From positions 744,001-808,000 of the forward strand of contig VJWN01000009.1 in NCBI GenBank assembly GCA_007644065.1: a DNA stretch of 64,000 bases, read 5' to 3'. Under the pieces are notes generated by a model that had not been told where the DNA came from, made no database searches, and saw only the letters and a list, made by a program, of their open reading frames with translations. Within the stretch, counting starts at the first letter, position 1, and each line of letters begins with the position of its first letter. Source of the stretch: Margaritispora aquatica (Eukaryota; Ascomycota; Leotiomycetes; Helotiales; Discinellaceae). Below are positions 12,412-24,560 of this stretch, in pieces. A program made the translations under genes and the position numbers.

Positions 12412-13296
12412 ATGCCTTCAGCGACTGATATCGATCTCTACGCTGCTTTGGAGGTCACCAAAACCGCAATCCAAGGTGAGATCAAGAGTGCCTATAAAAG
12501 ACTCGCGTTGATTTACTACTTGGACAAGAACCACGACAATCCTACAGCCACTACACGTTTTCAAGAGGTTGATTTGCTTTATGAGTGCACCGTATAGAGC
12601 GAGAAACTGACCATAATAGATTAATACTGCCTACGAGACCCTTGGAGATGATAACAAGCGTCGCGCCTATGATCAAGTAGCAGCATACACCGCTGCCCGC
12701 GGCCCATGCAGCAGCAGGAACCGTGGTGCAGATATGTTCCATGAGTTTTTCGCAGACATGCCAGACTTCGTGCGCCGCGCAGACTATGATGAAAACTGGC
12801 ATCTTTCGGGAGATTTGGTCATGGAAGTGCTAACGGCTTTAATAACATGCGAGGATGGCAGGAAGAGTACGAAAGAGAAAAGGCTGTTGCGAATGCGTTT
12901 GCATATTAGACACAACAAAAACAAAAAAAAAAGAGGGACTGCAGGCGAGCACAAGAAGATGCAATATTGAGACGAGAAGCAGAATTACGAGAGACCATCA
13001 AGCGTATGGAGACAATTCGTAAGGAGGTCGAAGATGCCATAAAGAAGGTTCAGGAATACGAGCGCATGACTCTCCAGGAAAAGCTATGGGCCGCAGCAGG
13101 TGCTGTCACGGGCGCGGACAAGCAAACTATTTGCAAGCATGTTGATTTCTGGTCCAAGGTGCAGTACGGGAGGAAGATCAAATGCAATAGGTGCGAGCAT
13201 CGCCACGTTATGGTTTCCTTCAAGTGCCCAATCTGCGCCCTCATGGTCTGCTAGGAGTGTCTCAAGGATTTCGTAGACAAATCGACCTCTTCTTAG
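12412..13296 (+). pseudogene. J-domain (DnaJ-like) protein, probably decayed
   Basis: Exon 1 (12412-12567) and exon 2 (from 12620) give a J-domain: DIDLYAALEVTKTAIQGEI, then FQE joined across a small intron to INTAYETLGDDNKRRAYD. The invariant HPD loop, needed to stimulate Hsp70, reads YLD. The second half (from about 12910) is a charged coiled coil followed by a zinc-binding-like tail (CKHVDFW, CNRC, CPICALMVC), an arrangement known from fungal J-domain proteins. The frame changes near 12815 and an in-frame TAG lies at 12907-12909; a 92 nt intron 12818-12909 could remove both, though the sequence it would remove looks coding. A further TAG at 13252-13254 cuts the last 14 codons, ending at 13296. 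Two stops (CAG to TAG) and the H-to-Y change fit C-to-T mutation. A J-like protein that no longer binds Hsp70 is the alternative. Confidence 0.6.
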
Positions 13297-15172
13297 GCTT
13301 CCTTCTCGTCCACGAATCTGTTGCAATGCAATGTCAAAAGTCATTTATTTGAACAGATCTGGCTCGGCATGGCTCGACATACATTCTTCCCTAGCTGGTC
13401 TGTTATATTTGCTTCCGAACCACAATCGCATGGATACATACTCGGTGTACATACGGTGGTGAATTGCTCTTCAAATTTGGAAAAGAGTATTGGGGCTAGA
13501 CTGGTGTTACTGTATTTCTTGATGGGGGCTTGGGACATCTAGGTGATGTCTGGGATCTCGAGAGATTTTCATGGAGGCTATGATACCAGAGGGCAAGGTG
13601 CGGTATTTTCTGGTGTTGTGGACAGGATAAAAAGGTGTCGGATTAGCATATCGGCTCTTTAAGATTGAGCTGCATTTATTCAAAGATAAAAAGGCATGTG
13701 GCCTTGTATTTTGAAATTGTTCACTTCTTCTGTGACTTTGAGTTGCGATGATGGTGTTTGTACTTTGATGTTGCGTAATAAGCCAAGATCTTATCCATTG
13801 AAAACCGCAAATGTCCCTCTCGGAGAAATTTCCAAAATATACCAAAAGTATCATCGAGGTTTGAAGATTATACCAAGACTTTTTTCTACTAAGAGCGAGG
13901 CTATGTGCCCAGATAATAAGGTACCTGCTTTGGGTACCTTACCTTACCTTAGGGCATTACCTACCTTACCTGAGGTAATTCGCTTCCTGCACCTGATGAT
14001 AGCAAGCACGTGATGTCAAGTATAAGGCTCCAGCAGAAGTTCCTGGTTGGTAGCGGGAAAGGCGCCCTGCGATGTTTTCCCGAGATCCATCTTTTCAAGT
14101 CAAAGCTCCAGTCGGTCAGTCCCCTCTGCCTTTTCCCAATATCTGTCAAAGCGATAAACCAGAGCCTCAAACCTTAGACATACTTCTGGTGGTTGAAACA
14201 AGTGTACCTTTTGGCGTCTCTACAGATTTGTCTTGGTATCACAAATCGACCTTCTCAAACATTCTGGATTGTCCGCGAACCATATAATGTCCTCCTCATC
14301 ATGCACCTCTGTCTGCTCTCTGCATAGGAGCCGTCCAGTGGGCTCCATCCCACCACGGTTCCCCATCGCTCACGCATATGGCACCAGTCAGAGAGAGTCT
14401 TGAGATTTTCTCCGCAGACACCGCCTCACATCCAACACGACACCCTCGAAAGTGTCAGAACTGCAGGAAGGGATGGCGTTTTTGATATCCCACTATTGGC
14501 CGCGTGAACACGATGTCCCATGCCTGAGAGGTTGACTGTCCTGCACCTCAGGACCCATACCCCAATACAAGAAGACTCTCCGGTGTCCTCGCCTCCTAAG
14601 CAGGGAAGCAAATAGAGGCTGATGTCGCCCATTCCGAAGCTCTCGATCGCTGGATTCTTCGAGGCTTGCACGTCGTGTACCATAACGTACCATGGACAGG
14701 GAATGGCAGATCACTGCTGCCGGGTGTCAAGCATTCATTCAGTAGGTTTCTCGTCGATCTGTTGACGACGAGCTTTCTTTCCTCTTTATCTTTGTACTCT
14801 TTCTCAGGTATCAAATTCGTGGAATCGACAGTTATTTTCTTTTGCAATTCGGTTGATTACTTCTCACTGAGTCAAATTTGACATCGCGATACAATCCCAC
14901 AAGGCTCTCCTGCCACCCTTTCAGCCCCCGCCTACAGTTATTGCCCTGCGCCGCACCGAAGGATTCCAGCGCCATTTCTTTGGCAGTGTGGTTGAGGCTT
15001 CGGTCTCTCGTTACTTTCCGCATTTTTACGATTCGAAGCATCCAAATCTATGGAAACATCAAGCCTCTGCTGCGACATTAATTGTCGGTAGTCGGTAGTC
15101 GGAGGGGCGTCGTACAAGCAGTGTTGATTTTGGACAAACGATCGATCGGTTCTTTGGCACTGTTGTAGCAAC
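13297..15172. other. intergenic, with a TACCTTACC repeat patch
   Basis: About 1.9 kb. Short frames only, none supported. The upstream signal-peptide exon expected for the neighbouring membrane-protein gene may lie here, but I could not place it. See the separate repeat entry near 13919-13974. Confidence 0.5.
13919..13974. repeat. tandem TACCTTACC / GGTAC-rich repeat patch
   Basis: Several overlapping copies of TACCTTACC and GGTACC-like units in about 55 bp, partly as inverted copies. Related short patches occur near 41490, 48375, 57958 and 60640 in the window, always between genes. Confidence 0.6.
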
Positions 15173-17072
15173 ATGGAAATCTGCTGGAGCTGTAGGATGG
15201 TACAAGTGGCTGGATATGCTCGCAGGTCATGGTCGAATCTATCGCAGCAACTACCCAAATCTACCAAGACAAAGGACCGCAATGCCAATTCTGGGTTTCG
15301 AGAAGATGGGCTACAAGATAAACAACGACAAGACACTAAGGCGCAAAAGCTTGTACAAGAGCATAGGGTTGTGCTTCCAGGACCGACTGTTATCTCCTAC
15401 TTGACTATATCTTATCCAAAAATTACGGATGCGCCATCACTAGTTAGGCGGAAAGTAGGATCGAGTCATTGGGATATAGTACACGAGAGGATACAAGGCC
15501 AGAAGAGAGATGCACTCCAGTGTCCTGCATCTTACCAGTCTTGCGCAGCATCATTGAATGGTGGATGTTGCCCTGATGATCGGATATGCGGCTCTGCATC
15601 TTGTCTAGTGAATACGTCAACTACAAGTGCAGGAGTATTTGCATGTGGAAGAGCGAATTACATTGCATGTGGGATAGCAGAAGGAGGTGCGTAGTTTGTA
15701 AGCCTTTTTTTTTTCTACGAGGACTAACTTTCTGCTAGGAGGATGCTGTCCATCCAACTACATTTGCGCAATTGGTGGATGTTCGCCATCGCCTGGTCTA
15801 CCAGTTACGCAAACCTGCGCAACTGGCTTGTATTTATGTCCATCATCATTGAACTATGGCTGTTGTCACACCTCTCTGGGCTGTGCTCTCAGTTCTTGCT
15901 ATACAACCGTACCGAAACCATTCACACTGACACGCACATCTAAAACAACCGATTCGAATTCAATTGTGCAAACATTCGTTACAACAATAACCTCGGAGAC
16001 AATTGAAGGGGCGCCCATTACGACAGTGTCGTCCGTGGGAGGTATTATTCCTAAAGAATCAGCCCTTCCTATTACCAACACTGCTATTGCGAAAACACCA
16101 GCAACGTCGTCAGCATCGAACTCTGCCACACCAAGTAGTGGTCTTAGCAAAGCAGAGCTGGGTGGGATCATTGGAGGGGCATCCGCATTTCTTCTAATTA
16201 TTGTAATAATAGCTTTCTGCATCCTTCGAAAGCTGAATAAAGCCATCAAAGTCTCGGAAGCGGCAAATTCAAGAGCGACATCAAGTGAACGACGTTCAAG
16301 AAGATCGCGACGAACAGCATCCATGCAGCAAGAAATTGATGCCATGTCGGTGGATCCGCTGATGATGACGCCCTCAGAGGCATCACGGAGCATACGTCGT
16401 CCTGTAAAGAAGTCAACACTACACACCACAACGCACGAACTCGCCTCTCCAGGCAGCCCGCCAACCTTCTTCCATCCTTTCCGAACAGAATCGCCCGATT
16501 CACAATCTCCCCTTCGATATGGCCCAGTTGCAGGGTCTGAATCACAATATTCAGGCTCGAGTCACGACCGTCGAAATCTTTCAGCGGATGTAACTCCGCC
16601 CCTCCGCCAAGGCTCAAATACCGGCTACTTTGATTACTCATCAGCCTCAAACCCACGATACTCACAAGTCTCATCAATACCCGGTCGTCGACCAAGCCAG
16701 CACCACAGGAATTGGAGCGACGCCAGCGACGTCAGCCAATACAGCGACCCTGCAGAACTCGACAGTGACGACAGGCGCTCGAGCATTCAGAAGAATCTCA
16801 ACAAGCTGCGAAGGAGCTTCAGCAGGAAGAAAAGCGACCCGCCAACCGTCCTTACTGGTGGACCGATGAGAGCGGACTGGGGCGGATTGGGCCATATAGC
16901 TGAGGCTGGAGAAAGTAGGATAGCAGTTGATGGTGGCCCAGTCATTACGAATGCGGATTTGAGGGAGATTTCTCTGATGGATCGGCCGGTACATTATGAG
17001 AAGACAGGGTTGATTAAGGAAGTGGAATTAAGAGGTGGAGCGGGGAAGAGGCCGCCGTGGGGGCTTTCATGA
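15173..17072 (+). CDS. single-pass membrane protein with Cys-rich ectodomain
   Basis: Exons 15173(?)-15686 and 15739-17072, joined by a GTGCGT...GCTAG intron in phase 1. The extracellular part holds three spaced cysteine modules of the pattern CPxxYxxC...GGCCP...C...C (from CPASYQSC, FACGRANYIAC and TCATGLYLC). A Thr/Ser-rich stalk follows, then one clear transmembrane helix (GGIIGGASAFLLIIVIIAFCIL) with a basic stop-transfer, then a long Ser/Arg-rich cytosolic tail with many SxxR-like sites. That layout resembles fungal wall-sensor or mucin-type surface proteins; function is not known to me. The first about 110 codons in this frame do not look like a secreted N-terminus and no signal peptide is visible, so the true start is probably in an upstream exon I could not find. 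Confidence 0.7.
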
Positions 17073-17985
17073 GTGAGGGTTATGAGGTGGAGGATAGATG
17101 ACGGAGCTATGAGATGTGATGTGGTTATGATTTATGGGTTATGATTCACTTCTTTGTAAGCTTTTTTGGCGGTACATTTTTGAGATTGTGTAATTTGTGG
17201 ATGAGGACCTTGTCCTGAAATGCTAGTGCGAAGCAGTCCTCGCCGAGAGAGAGGAGATTATCCATAAGCATATCTCACTTGGTAGGGTAGCCGAGAAAAC
17301 ATCGGGACTGCCACCCTACTTGTCGATATTCTATCTTTTTCCCCAAACGAATCTCATATTTAGACAACAAGCAATGAAGTATGACTAAGTAGTTGAAATC
17401 AACAGAGAAAGAAAGTTCACCTCGAGAAAATGGAGTGAGAGCCAGCACACTTAGAATGCAAGTTGAGAATTCATCATCACGTGCATACCTTAGCGACGCC
17501 AGCCGAGGGGAGGCACAATGACGTAGGGAGAACCCCCGACTCGCAACGAGCACTCTAGCACGTAGGAGGCGTGTACACTTGATTGATTGTTTGTTCAAAT
17601 CATCCAAAGTGAAAGCTCACCTGCTTATTTACTTTACATTCACGTTTGTGATTTTGCTTGTTTGTTTGGATTTGATTGATTGATTGATTGTCTTTTATTA
17701 CCAAGAGTTTTGGTTTGGAGCTGGCTTGGTTTGGTGCCCGTTTTAATTAAGCTTCAAGTGACAAGGAATCAAACGACTCCACTGAGCGCCGATCAGATCA
17801 GATCAGATCCATCCCCCAAGCAAGGTTCATCCCGAAGATCTGGGGTTTGACAGCTCTCAGCCAAAGGTCGCACCAAAGCCAAGTCTAAGTCTACGTCGAA
17901 ATTACAGCTACAAGGAAATTTCAGAGACATACAAGACGAGACGAGACGAAACAAATTCTCTCCACCCCTCTATCCTATCTAAACC
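17073..17985. other. intergenic / promoter region with short tandem repeats
   Basis: About 0.9 kb before the next plus-strand gene. It holds a TTGATTGATTGATTG run near 17672-17690 and a GATCA run (three copies) near 17791-17808. The last 80 bases before the ATG at 17986 are C/A/T-rich, as usual for fungal leader sequences. Confidence 0.55.
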
Positions 17986-20206
17986 ATGGCGTTCCCACCC
18001 TCAGAAGCGCCACTCAAGCGCACAGAGTCGACCCTGGAGACCGCAGTCAAGTCTCCGCTCCTGTTCATGCTCCTCGTCACCCTCGTCTCGACGACCTTCG
18101 TCTGGCCGCTCCGCTGGATCGCCTCCGCCGCGCCCATCCTCCAGTTCATCGTCCTGATCGGCGAACACCAGGGCTATCGCGTCTTGCCGGCTATTCACCT
18201 GTGGCCGCTCTTCACGACGCTGAACTTGCTGTATGCCATCTGCTCGACGTCGTGGCTTCTTTACGGCGTGTTTAGTGCGATTTGTTATGGCACCGTGGTG
18301 CTGGTCTCCGTGTGTCAGTTTGAGAGTGTAGCTTTCTACGCAAGGCGCATAGCGAGAGCGCTGGTGAGGCAGCTGCATTTCATCGATGACAAGGTTGCGT
18401 TTTTCGATATTCCGGCGCTGGAGATCGATACGGATGTCGATGGGCTAATGGTGCTGCGCGGGATTACGTTTTCGTTGAGTTCGTTGAGTTTCGTGGTGCA
18501 TGGCGTGGAAGTGGGAATTAAGTTGAGTGATGATATGGAGTTGGCGATTGGGACGGAGAGGGTCGAGGTTAAGCTGTTTAGAAGCATCGAGATTGGGGAT
18601 TGCTTTGCAAATTTGAAGGGTGGTGAGTTTGAGATGACGTTCGGAAAGCTGGAGGGGAAGACGAAGGATGCGGATGGTGATCAGGTATTCGTTGAAGGAA
18701 CGGCACTGCTGAATGCTGCAGGGAGAGATGCAGATCGCAGGAGTCTGGATGAGGTGCGCTCTATGCGTTCTGAACATGAAGGTGAGCGCAAGATGACGGC
18801 TAGGATGACGGAGGGGAGTATTCCTGAGGACTCGAGTGCTATGGCTGGACTCGAGAGTATGGAACAAGTTAATCCAGAGGGCGATGGCGATGATGACAGC
18901 AGACGGTACAGAGAGATGATCGATTTCATCCGCGAGACGAACTCAATCTATGAAGCGAGAGCATATGTTTACTCGGTTGAGAAGGGAGCGGGTGACAAAG
19001 CAAGCACGTTCTCGTATGATGACGACAATGCCGTTCGAGCAGCCATCTGCTCTCAGTTGCACAGCAAGCCGTCAGTACCACACCCACCAAGTAGGTCGAT
19101 CAAGGTTACGACGATTCAGAATCTTTCACCACCCTATGTTCGACGCTTTTTACATCGTCTGCCTATGTTATTGCGACTGCTGCTCAACCCTTTGGCGTAT
19201 TTCCACCCAGTCAACATATCATCCATCACTGCCACAGCATCAGGAGCATGGATCAACAACATGCTCGTTACGAAAATCTTCCACAAATCCCCCGACTCAA
19301 CCGACATCTCCGCGATCCAGAAACGCATCTCAGCGTGGCTCACAGATGCAAATTTCGTCGTCGAGCTGAACTCCATCACTGGAACGGCTCAGGTGCCATA
19401 CATCCCAACATACGACATCCTATGCCGTCTCGCCTTCTCGGACGTCATGGCTTATCGCGCCCTCCCTGCGCAAACAGAACTAAACCAAGTTGTTCGCTTG
19501 GGCGGCGCGGATGCGGGGTTTGTTATTCCCACGTATTTGTTGCCACATCATGAGCATTTGCTTCCGCCTGTGCCAACGCCGAGCAGGAAGGCGAGTTTGG
19601 AGGATAAGATTGAGGAGGCGGATGGGAAGCCTAAAGAGATCCAGGCCGAGAGAAAATTGGAACAGGCGGAGAAGGATGAGAGTAATGTCAAGATCAGTGT
19701 TCACGCTAGGCTGCCGGCGTGCTTTGACCAGGAGCTGTTGGATTGGGTTGCGAGTCTGGTGAAGGCCACGAAGGTTGTTGAGTAAGTGAATGTTGTGCTG
19801 ATTTATTGAGATTTTACTGATGTTCTGGGAAGGTTGGAGAAAGCAGAGAGTGCCATGGATGAAGAGGTTCATGGTATCATGGAGTTCGGAAGAGCGCTGA
19901 GAGGCGGCTTCAAAGAAGGCGTCAAGAAGGCCGTCGTTGATGGAGTCGTGAATGAGCGATGGATTTCAAAGGTACCAATTCCTCTTTCTTTGCAATCTAT
20001 TCCATGTATCCTATATTTCCTTTGTGATGTCTCGTGGACAAGATGGCGTGATGTACCAAGACTAACTTGACTAGATGGTAGGGAGAATCACAAGAAAGCT
20101 CGAGACGGCACAGGGTGAAGTTGGTTACACAGGCGATATACCTGTTGCATTGGATGCATATAGAACAGAGTATTTAGAAACCGAGGGAGAGAAGATCTTG
20201 CCCTAG
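17986..20206 (+). CDS. conserved fungal multi-pass membrane protein, unknown function
   Basis: Three exons, 17986-19781, 19833-19971 and 20075-20206, with clean GTAAGT and GTACCA donors; 688 aa. Two or three hydrophobic segments lie in the first 115 residues (LLFMLLVTLVSTTFVW, LLYAICSTSWLLYGVF, and the adjoining stretch). After them comes an extended beta-rich region (LRGITFSLSSLSFVVHGVEV, LAIGTERVEVKLF) and an acidic, disordered middle; the C-terminus is helical and charged. The beta-rich segment after membrane anchors recalls bridge-like or AsmA/Mdm31-like lipid-transfer proteins, but that is only a resemblance. The exon ends and the absence of stops support a live gene. The start is the first ATG of the open frame and follows a typical leader. 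Confidence 0.8.
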
Positions 20207-20757
20207 ATAGAATGTGAATAGATGTGTACTTCTGGCAATTATTTTAGCAGCGAACCATCAGCATTTAGTCGACCTTCATAGTTTTCTAATCCAAGTAGAT
20301 TTTCCCAAGTCATTTGTTCGGTGACTGATCAATGTCGAAGACTATCTCTTCCTGGGGCGCGGTGGCTCTGAATTGGGTCCAGATGTCTATGGTGCTCCCT
20401 CAAGTGGAAAATTGCCCGAAAGTCTGTTTAAATGATCTATGCGATTTTCCTCCAAATGTCCAGTAGGTTCCTAAAAAGCCTCTTTCTCGTTCAGTTTTCC
20501 ATCTCATCACGGAAAATCGTAGAGCTGGTAACTGGAGTTTTTGCCTTTGTTTGTTCTTGAATCTTATGCACAGGATGTCCTAACACTGAGCTTATTTTGC
20601 TGCCGTAAAGTAAATGATACGAATGGGATCCTTTGATTGTAGCTCCCACTCACCCATTACGGCTCCTGCTTGTGAGGCAAAGTAAGTTCTCAGGACCACT
20701 CAATTCTTTATCTTATGTTCGTTGCAACTAGTGCTGTTGCTTCTGCATTGCAGGTCT
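20207..20757. other. intergenic, nothing recognised
   Basis: About 550 bases holding the 3' regions of two convergent loci. No coding sequence, repeat or RNA gene seen. Confidence 0.6.
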
Positions 20758-22926
20758 TCATTGGAATTTCGCATACGCTTGTTGATTTGCCATTAGTGCT
20801 CCCCTCTGCGATGCTTTCATCTCGTCTTCGTATAGTAGCCTCTGAAACTTGTATCCTTGTTGTAAGGCCTTCGTCCGCTCTGGCGCGTCGTCTGGTCTGC
20901 TGACTGGGCCTACAGTTGGGGGCCACTGTACAGAAGTGGACGAGGCGCTACCTGCCCATGCCTCGATCATGGCTCCAAGATTTGGTAACTCTGTGGTGTC
21001 ATGATTTAAATCCGAGAGCACGGGCATGGACATGTTAATATCCGAGTCGTGATCGATATTTCCAGGAGGGATTGACGTTGGATTACGCGGATGAGCAAAT
21101 TGAGGAAGGACATAAGTCATGTGATCGAAACACATGCCGCCAGACGGTTGCTGATCATTCGTTCGTAGAGTTGTATCACTGGATTTCTGGATCAGACGAT
21201 GGGATGCTGCACCACCCTTGTCCATTGTGTCGAGACAGTCAAGCGTCAGATACGGTTGCACCAAATCTGTGAATATTAATGGTTAGTAACTCTGACTGTC
21301 AAAACCCGATCTGGAAACGCTGGCACGGTGGTGCGCTGTGTACTGCGCATTGCGGCGGCGATGGAGAAAAGTCTCGGGAGTAACGATGGCCTCTACATTA
21401 GAAGCATTGGCAGTTGGCATCAATTTAATGCGGACTCTACGAAACAAGCTCATTTCGCACTGCTCGTCAATCACACGCTTACGTTTTCACACATCATGTC
21501 TCTCAAAGGGGGGAAATTTCCCAGACACATTACCACGCGAGAGCTGTGCTGGAAGTGAATTACTGTCAGTCAGCAAATCGGGTTTGTTGGCAGCGTCCAG
21601 ATCCACAATACGTCTAAAGGTAATGCCACATCTGTTGCTGCGAGGAAGATTAAGTCAGAATATGCTTAGATGTAGTGATAAATGAATAGCTTACCATTCG
21701 ATATTACCATCACCTGACATCCCCTCTGCAACGTATTGGCAAGTTGGACATGCTTGGGTATGGTTCTCGGATTTGATTGAATAGATCATGCTCATATCTA
21801 CCTTCGGGCCGGGACGGAAGCATGTGCTCCATGCTTGGGAAAGATCAATGTCCCTCTTCAACACGGAGTCTTGAATCGCGAATTCGCCCGGGTCAATTTT
21901 GTCTGAGCCAGATGCAATATCCTTGACATTGGATTTCAACACCGATATCAGGGCTTCGGCTGAAAGAATGAATTCCAAGTGAAAGGGAGTGCGTCAATCA
22001 AGTACACAGGCTCTTAACGATCAATTTGGTTTGACAGTCTGGTGATTATTGATTGAATGACCAGCACGATTTTAAATACCTGGATATTGGTTTGGATAAC
22101 CTTAGATGTCATTTCTAGGATTTCTTTTCCTTGTTGAAAAGTAGTTGATACACTATCCGCAATCTGAGAGAGCTTTTTCATGCACCTAAAGTAAGAGTCT
22201 TGGATCTTGCCAGCCAGGGATCTAGAAAGTGGATGGAATTAGTATTGATATTGAAGCAATTATGATCTCGTACCAAAAATTGAAATGTGAATGATGTGTG
22301 TTGCTGAGCAACACATGATCCAACCTCGAGCTACCAAGCATACACGCCAAGCTATTCACATACCGAATATTCGTTTCTTGTTTATGTGAGGCTATTCTGG
22401 TAGAACTCATGTGCAGTGTAGTCAACAGCAATTCAATGCTTTCCGTGTGCCCAACCAAATCAGCCTTGAATCTGACAAGGTCGTCCTTCTTGCAAAGAGC
22501 CCATTGTATTTTTCGCCAGCCATCTTTGACTTTATTTCCGCTGCCTTTCGGCCCGGCACGCAAACTTGGCTGATATTTTTGAATGTCCTCCCAAAAGCGG
22601 TGATCGTTCTCTGACACTACTTCTGTTAATGCTGCTCCCAAATACACAGCCATAACGCGGCTCTTAAGGTAGCACATTCTAACTATCGAGAATAACACTG
22701 ACCTGGCAAGCTGCCTGCCGTAGTGCGACAGCCTCTGCGCGCTGTTCGTCCTCAACCTCGAGTCGCTTGACCTTCAGGAGCGCAGTCTCGAGCGTGTATA
22801 GTTGAGCAACTAGGGTCCTGTATTCCGTGGTCGACTGTCCGCTGTCACGTAGCACATCAATGATGGTCGATACCAACTCCAGTCCAGCAATAAATCTTCA
22901 ACGGAGAATCCGAACTCAACAGACAT
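20758..22926 (-). pseudogene. relic: NACHT-type N-terminal domain plus ubiquitin-like-domain protein
   Basis: The minus strand still carries, in order, an N-terminal signalling-type domain (MSVEFGFSVED, then TTEYRTLVAQLYTLETALLKV and DGWRKIQWALCKKDDLVRFKAD), an amphipathic segment, a ubiquitin-like ULD_2-type domain (LSAEALISVLKSNVKDI, KRDIDLSQAWSTCFRPGPKV), a CxxC patch with CGITFRRIV, and a tail ending at 20758. Damage: a one-base loss near 22893 just after the eleventh codon; TAA at 22016-22014 where related proteins have Gln, followed by a small deletion that shifts the frame; TGA at 21489-21487 inside a basic stretch. An intact intron still lies near 21625-21700. Both stops fit C-to-T change. 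Such proteins sit in fungal NLR-like and HET-related families. Confidence 0.75.
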
Positions 22927-23731
22927 CTTGAGGTGCCGAATTGATATAAACTCCCGTGGGCTTGGATCTTGGAAGGTCGTCCTAGCTCCTCCGCTGGTGT
23001 CTCCGCTGCTTCTGCCGTCTCGCGGGCCCAGAGATCATAGCTACAGCTTCGAGGCCATTGTGTATTCAATCTCATCATGAGTATGAACATATGGAATGTA
23101 ACTATACTCGTAGACAATGTTCGAAGCCGACATCAAGACGGTTTTGCAGCGAGGCTGAGTTTCAACTTGCAGGGGTTGTTCATCCAGTGCATGGCATACT
23201 GGATCAAAAGAAAGATCTTCAGAGCTGTCTTATCGACTCTGAGCCCTCTCGAGGTGAACTTCACTTTTGACCTGTAATCCAACAATGTTTTGCAACATCA
23301 TAACGTTGAGACTTGCAGTAAGTCAACTGGCATCTACTTGCAAGGTCGTCATAGATCAGGGTATCCATTTTCAGGGCATGTCTCGCTAAATTAGCGCCGA
23401 TTCACGTGTTAATGGGGACGTGGGAAATCAATCTGCTCCACTTCCTAGACCTCACCTCCATAGGTAATATACAATCTTTATAATGTTCATTGCTCAATAC
23501 TTTTTGGATTTTGATCTACACATGATTGTGTTACTTATTGAGTCTTGATTTTTGTTCTTTATTGGCAACACTACAAAGTAAAGAGGATCTTGGTAGGAAG
23601 TTTTGCAGTAGTCTGAAAAGCTCGATTTCATTTCAATCCAGTCAAAAACTGCTTGGAGGAGACTTGACACGGATGAGAACTACAATATATTGAAGTTTCC
23701 ATCATTAAAACCTCCTGATAAACTATCATAT
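22927..23731. other. intergenic, no supported gene
   Basis: About 800 bases between two minus-strand loci. Short frames at 23058-23277 overlap the presumed promoter of the relic gene and show no domain. Confidence 0.55.
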
Positions 23732-24560
23732 CTACTTGGGGAGAGCCATACCTGAAATCTCTTCACAGATTTTCAAAAGCCTTTCTTGTTTCTGCACATC
23801 AGACACGTCCTTGTGAGTACTATTAGGCTCTCCTTGAGCAGCAAAGTACTTGCCGGTTCCAATATCTTTCATGGTACCATTGGCTAGTCGAGTTCCCATA
23901 TCCATTGTCTTTGCCATGGATCCGGAAGCAGAGAAGCCCCCCATCTTTGTAGGGACCCATCCAGGATCCATGGCGTTGCTTATGACAGAAGGCCAGTGTC
24001 TTGCTACAGAAAAGGCAAGCATGACATCGAAAAGTCTATACACAGTGTTAGTCACCGATTGTAAGCATAGGTTGACGAAGGAATTCTGACTTTGAATCGC
24101 TATAAGCTTGCATAGCATTCCATTGCCTCCCGCTGGTCCAACCCACATCCTCCAAGTTGCTATTCCCACCACCATGCAATCCAGAACTCAAATACACCAA
24201 ATTCTTTGGCCTATCCATCAGGCATGTCAGGATGTATGGTGCGAGCGCATTGACAGCAAAAACCATCGCCAGACCGTCCTCAGAAAGCTGATATTCACAA
24301 GTGGTTCCAAGGCCAGCATTGTGTATGATAGCATCGAAAGCACCTTTTTTGTTGGCTTCTGCTGCCAAAGTCTTCGTTTGAGCGATGCTCGATAGGTCAC
24401 CGATCAATATGCCTTCTGCTCCGGGCACTGCACTCATGGCTGTCTCTCCACGAGACTTGTTTCGTGCATGGAGGGTGACACTATGCCCTTGAGCGACGAG
24501 GGTTCGAGCCAGGTGCTGGCCTATCCCATCTGAAGATCCTGTTATGAATATACGAGCCAT
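23732..24560 (-). CDS. short-chain dehydrogenase/reductase (SDR)
   Basis: NAD(P)-dependent oxidoreductase, probably cytosolic. Exons 24560-24091 and 24035-23732; the intron GTCAGA...GTATAG splits the codon after YSDSK; 257 aa, usual for classical SDRs. Seen: cofactor-binding TGSSDGIG at residues 7-14, HNAG near residue 86, the catalytic Ser in YLSSG, and YSDSK as the YxxxK pair. The C-terminal half keeps the DPGWVPTKMGG loop. A reading frame that ignores the intron would stop soon after the active site, so the intron is needed. Substrate unknown. The gene sits intact between two decayed loci, all on the same strand. Confidence 0.92.

Noticed and set aside
12967..13254. separate small coiled-coil gene
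   Set aside because: Has no ATG, and the zinc-type tail with coiled coil is better read as the C-terminal half of the upstream J-domain locus.
15899..16429. 176-codon open frame antisense to the Cys-repeat membrane protein
   Set aside because: Mirror image of a Ser/Thr-rich coding exon; hydrophobic by frame shadow only.
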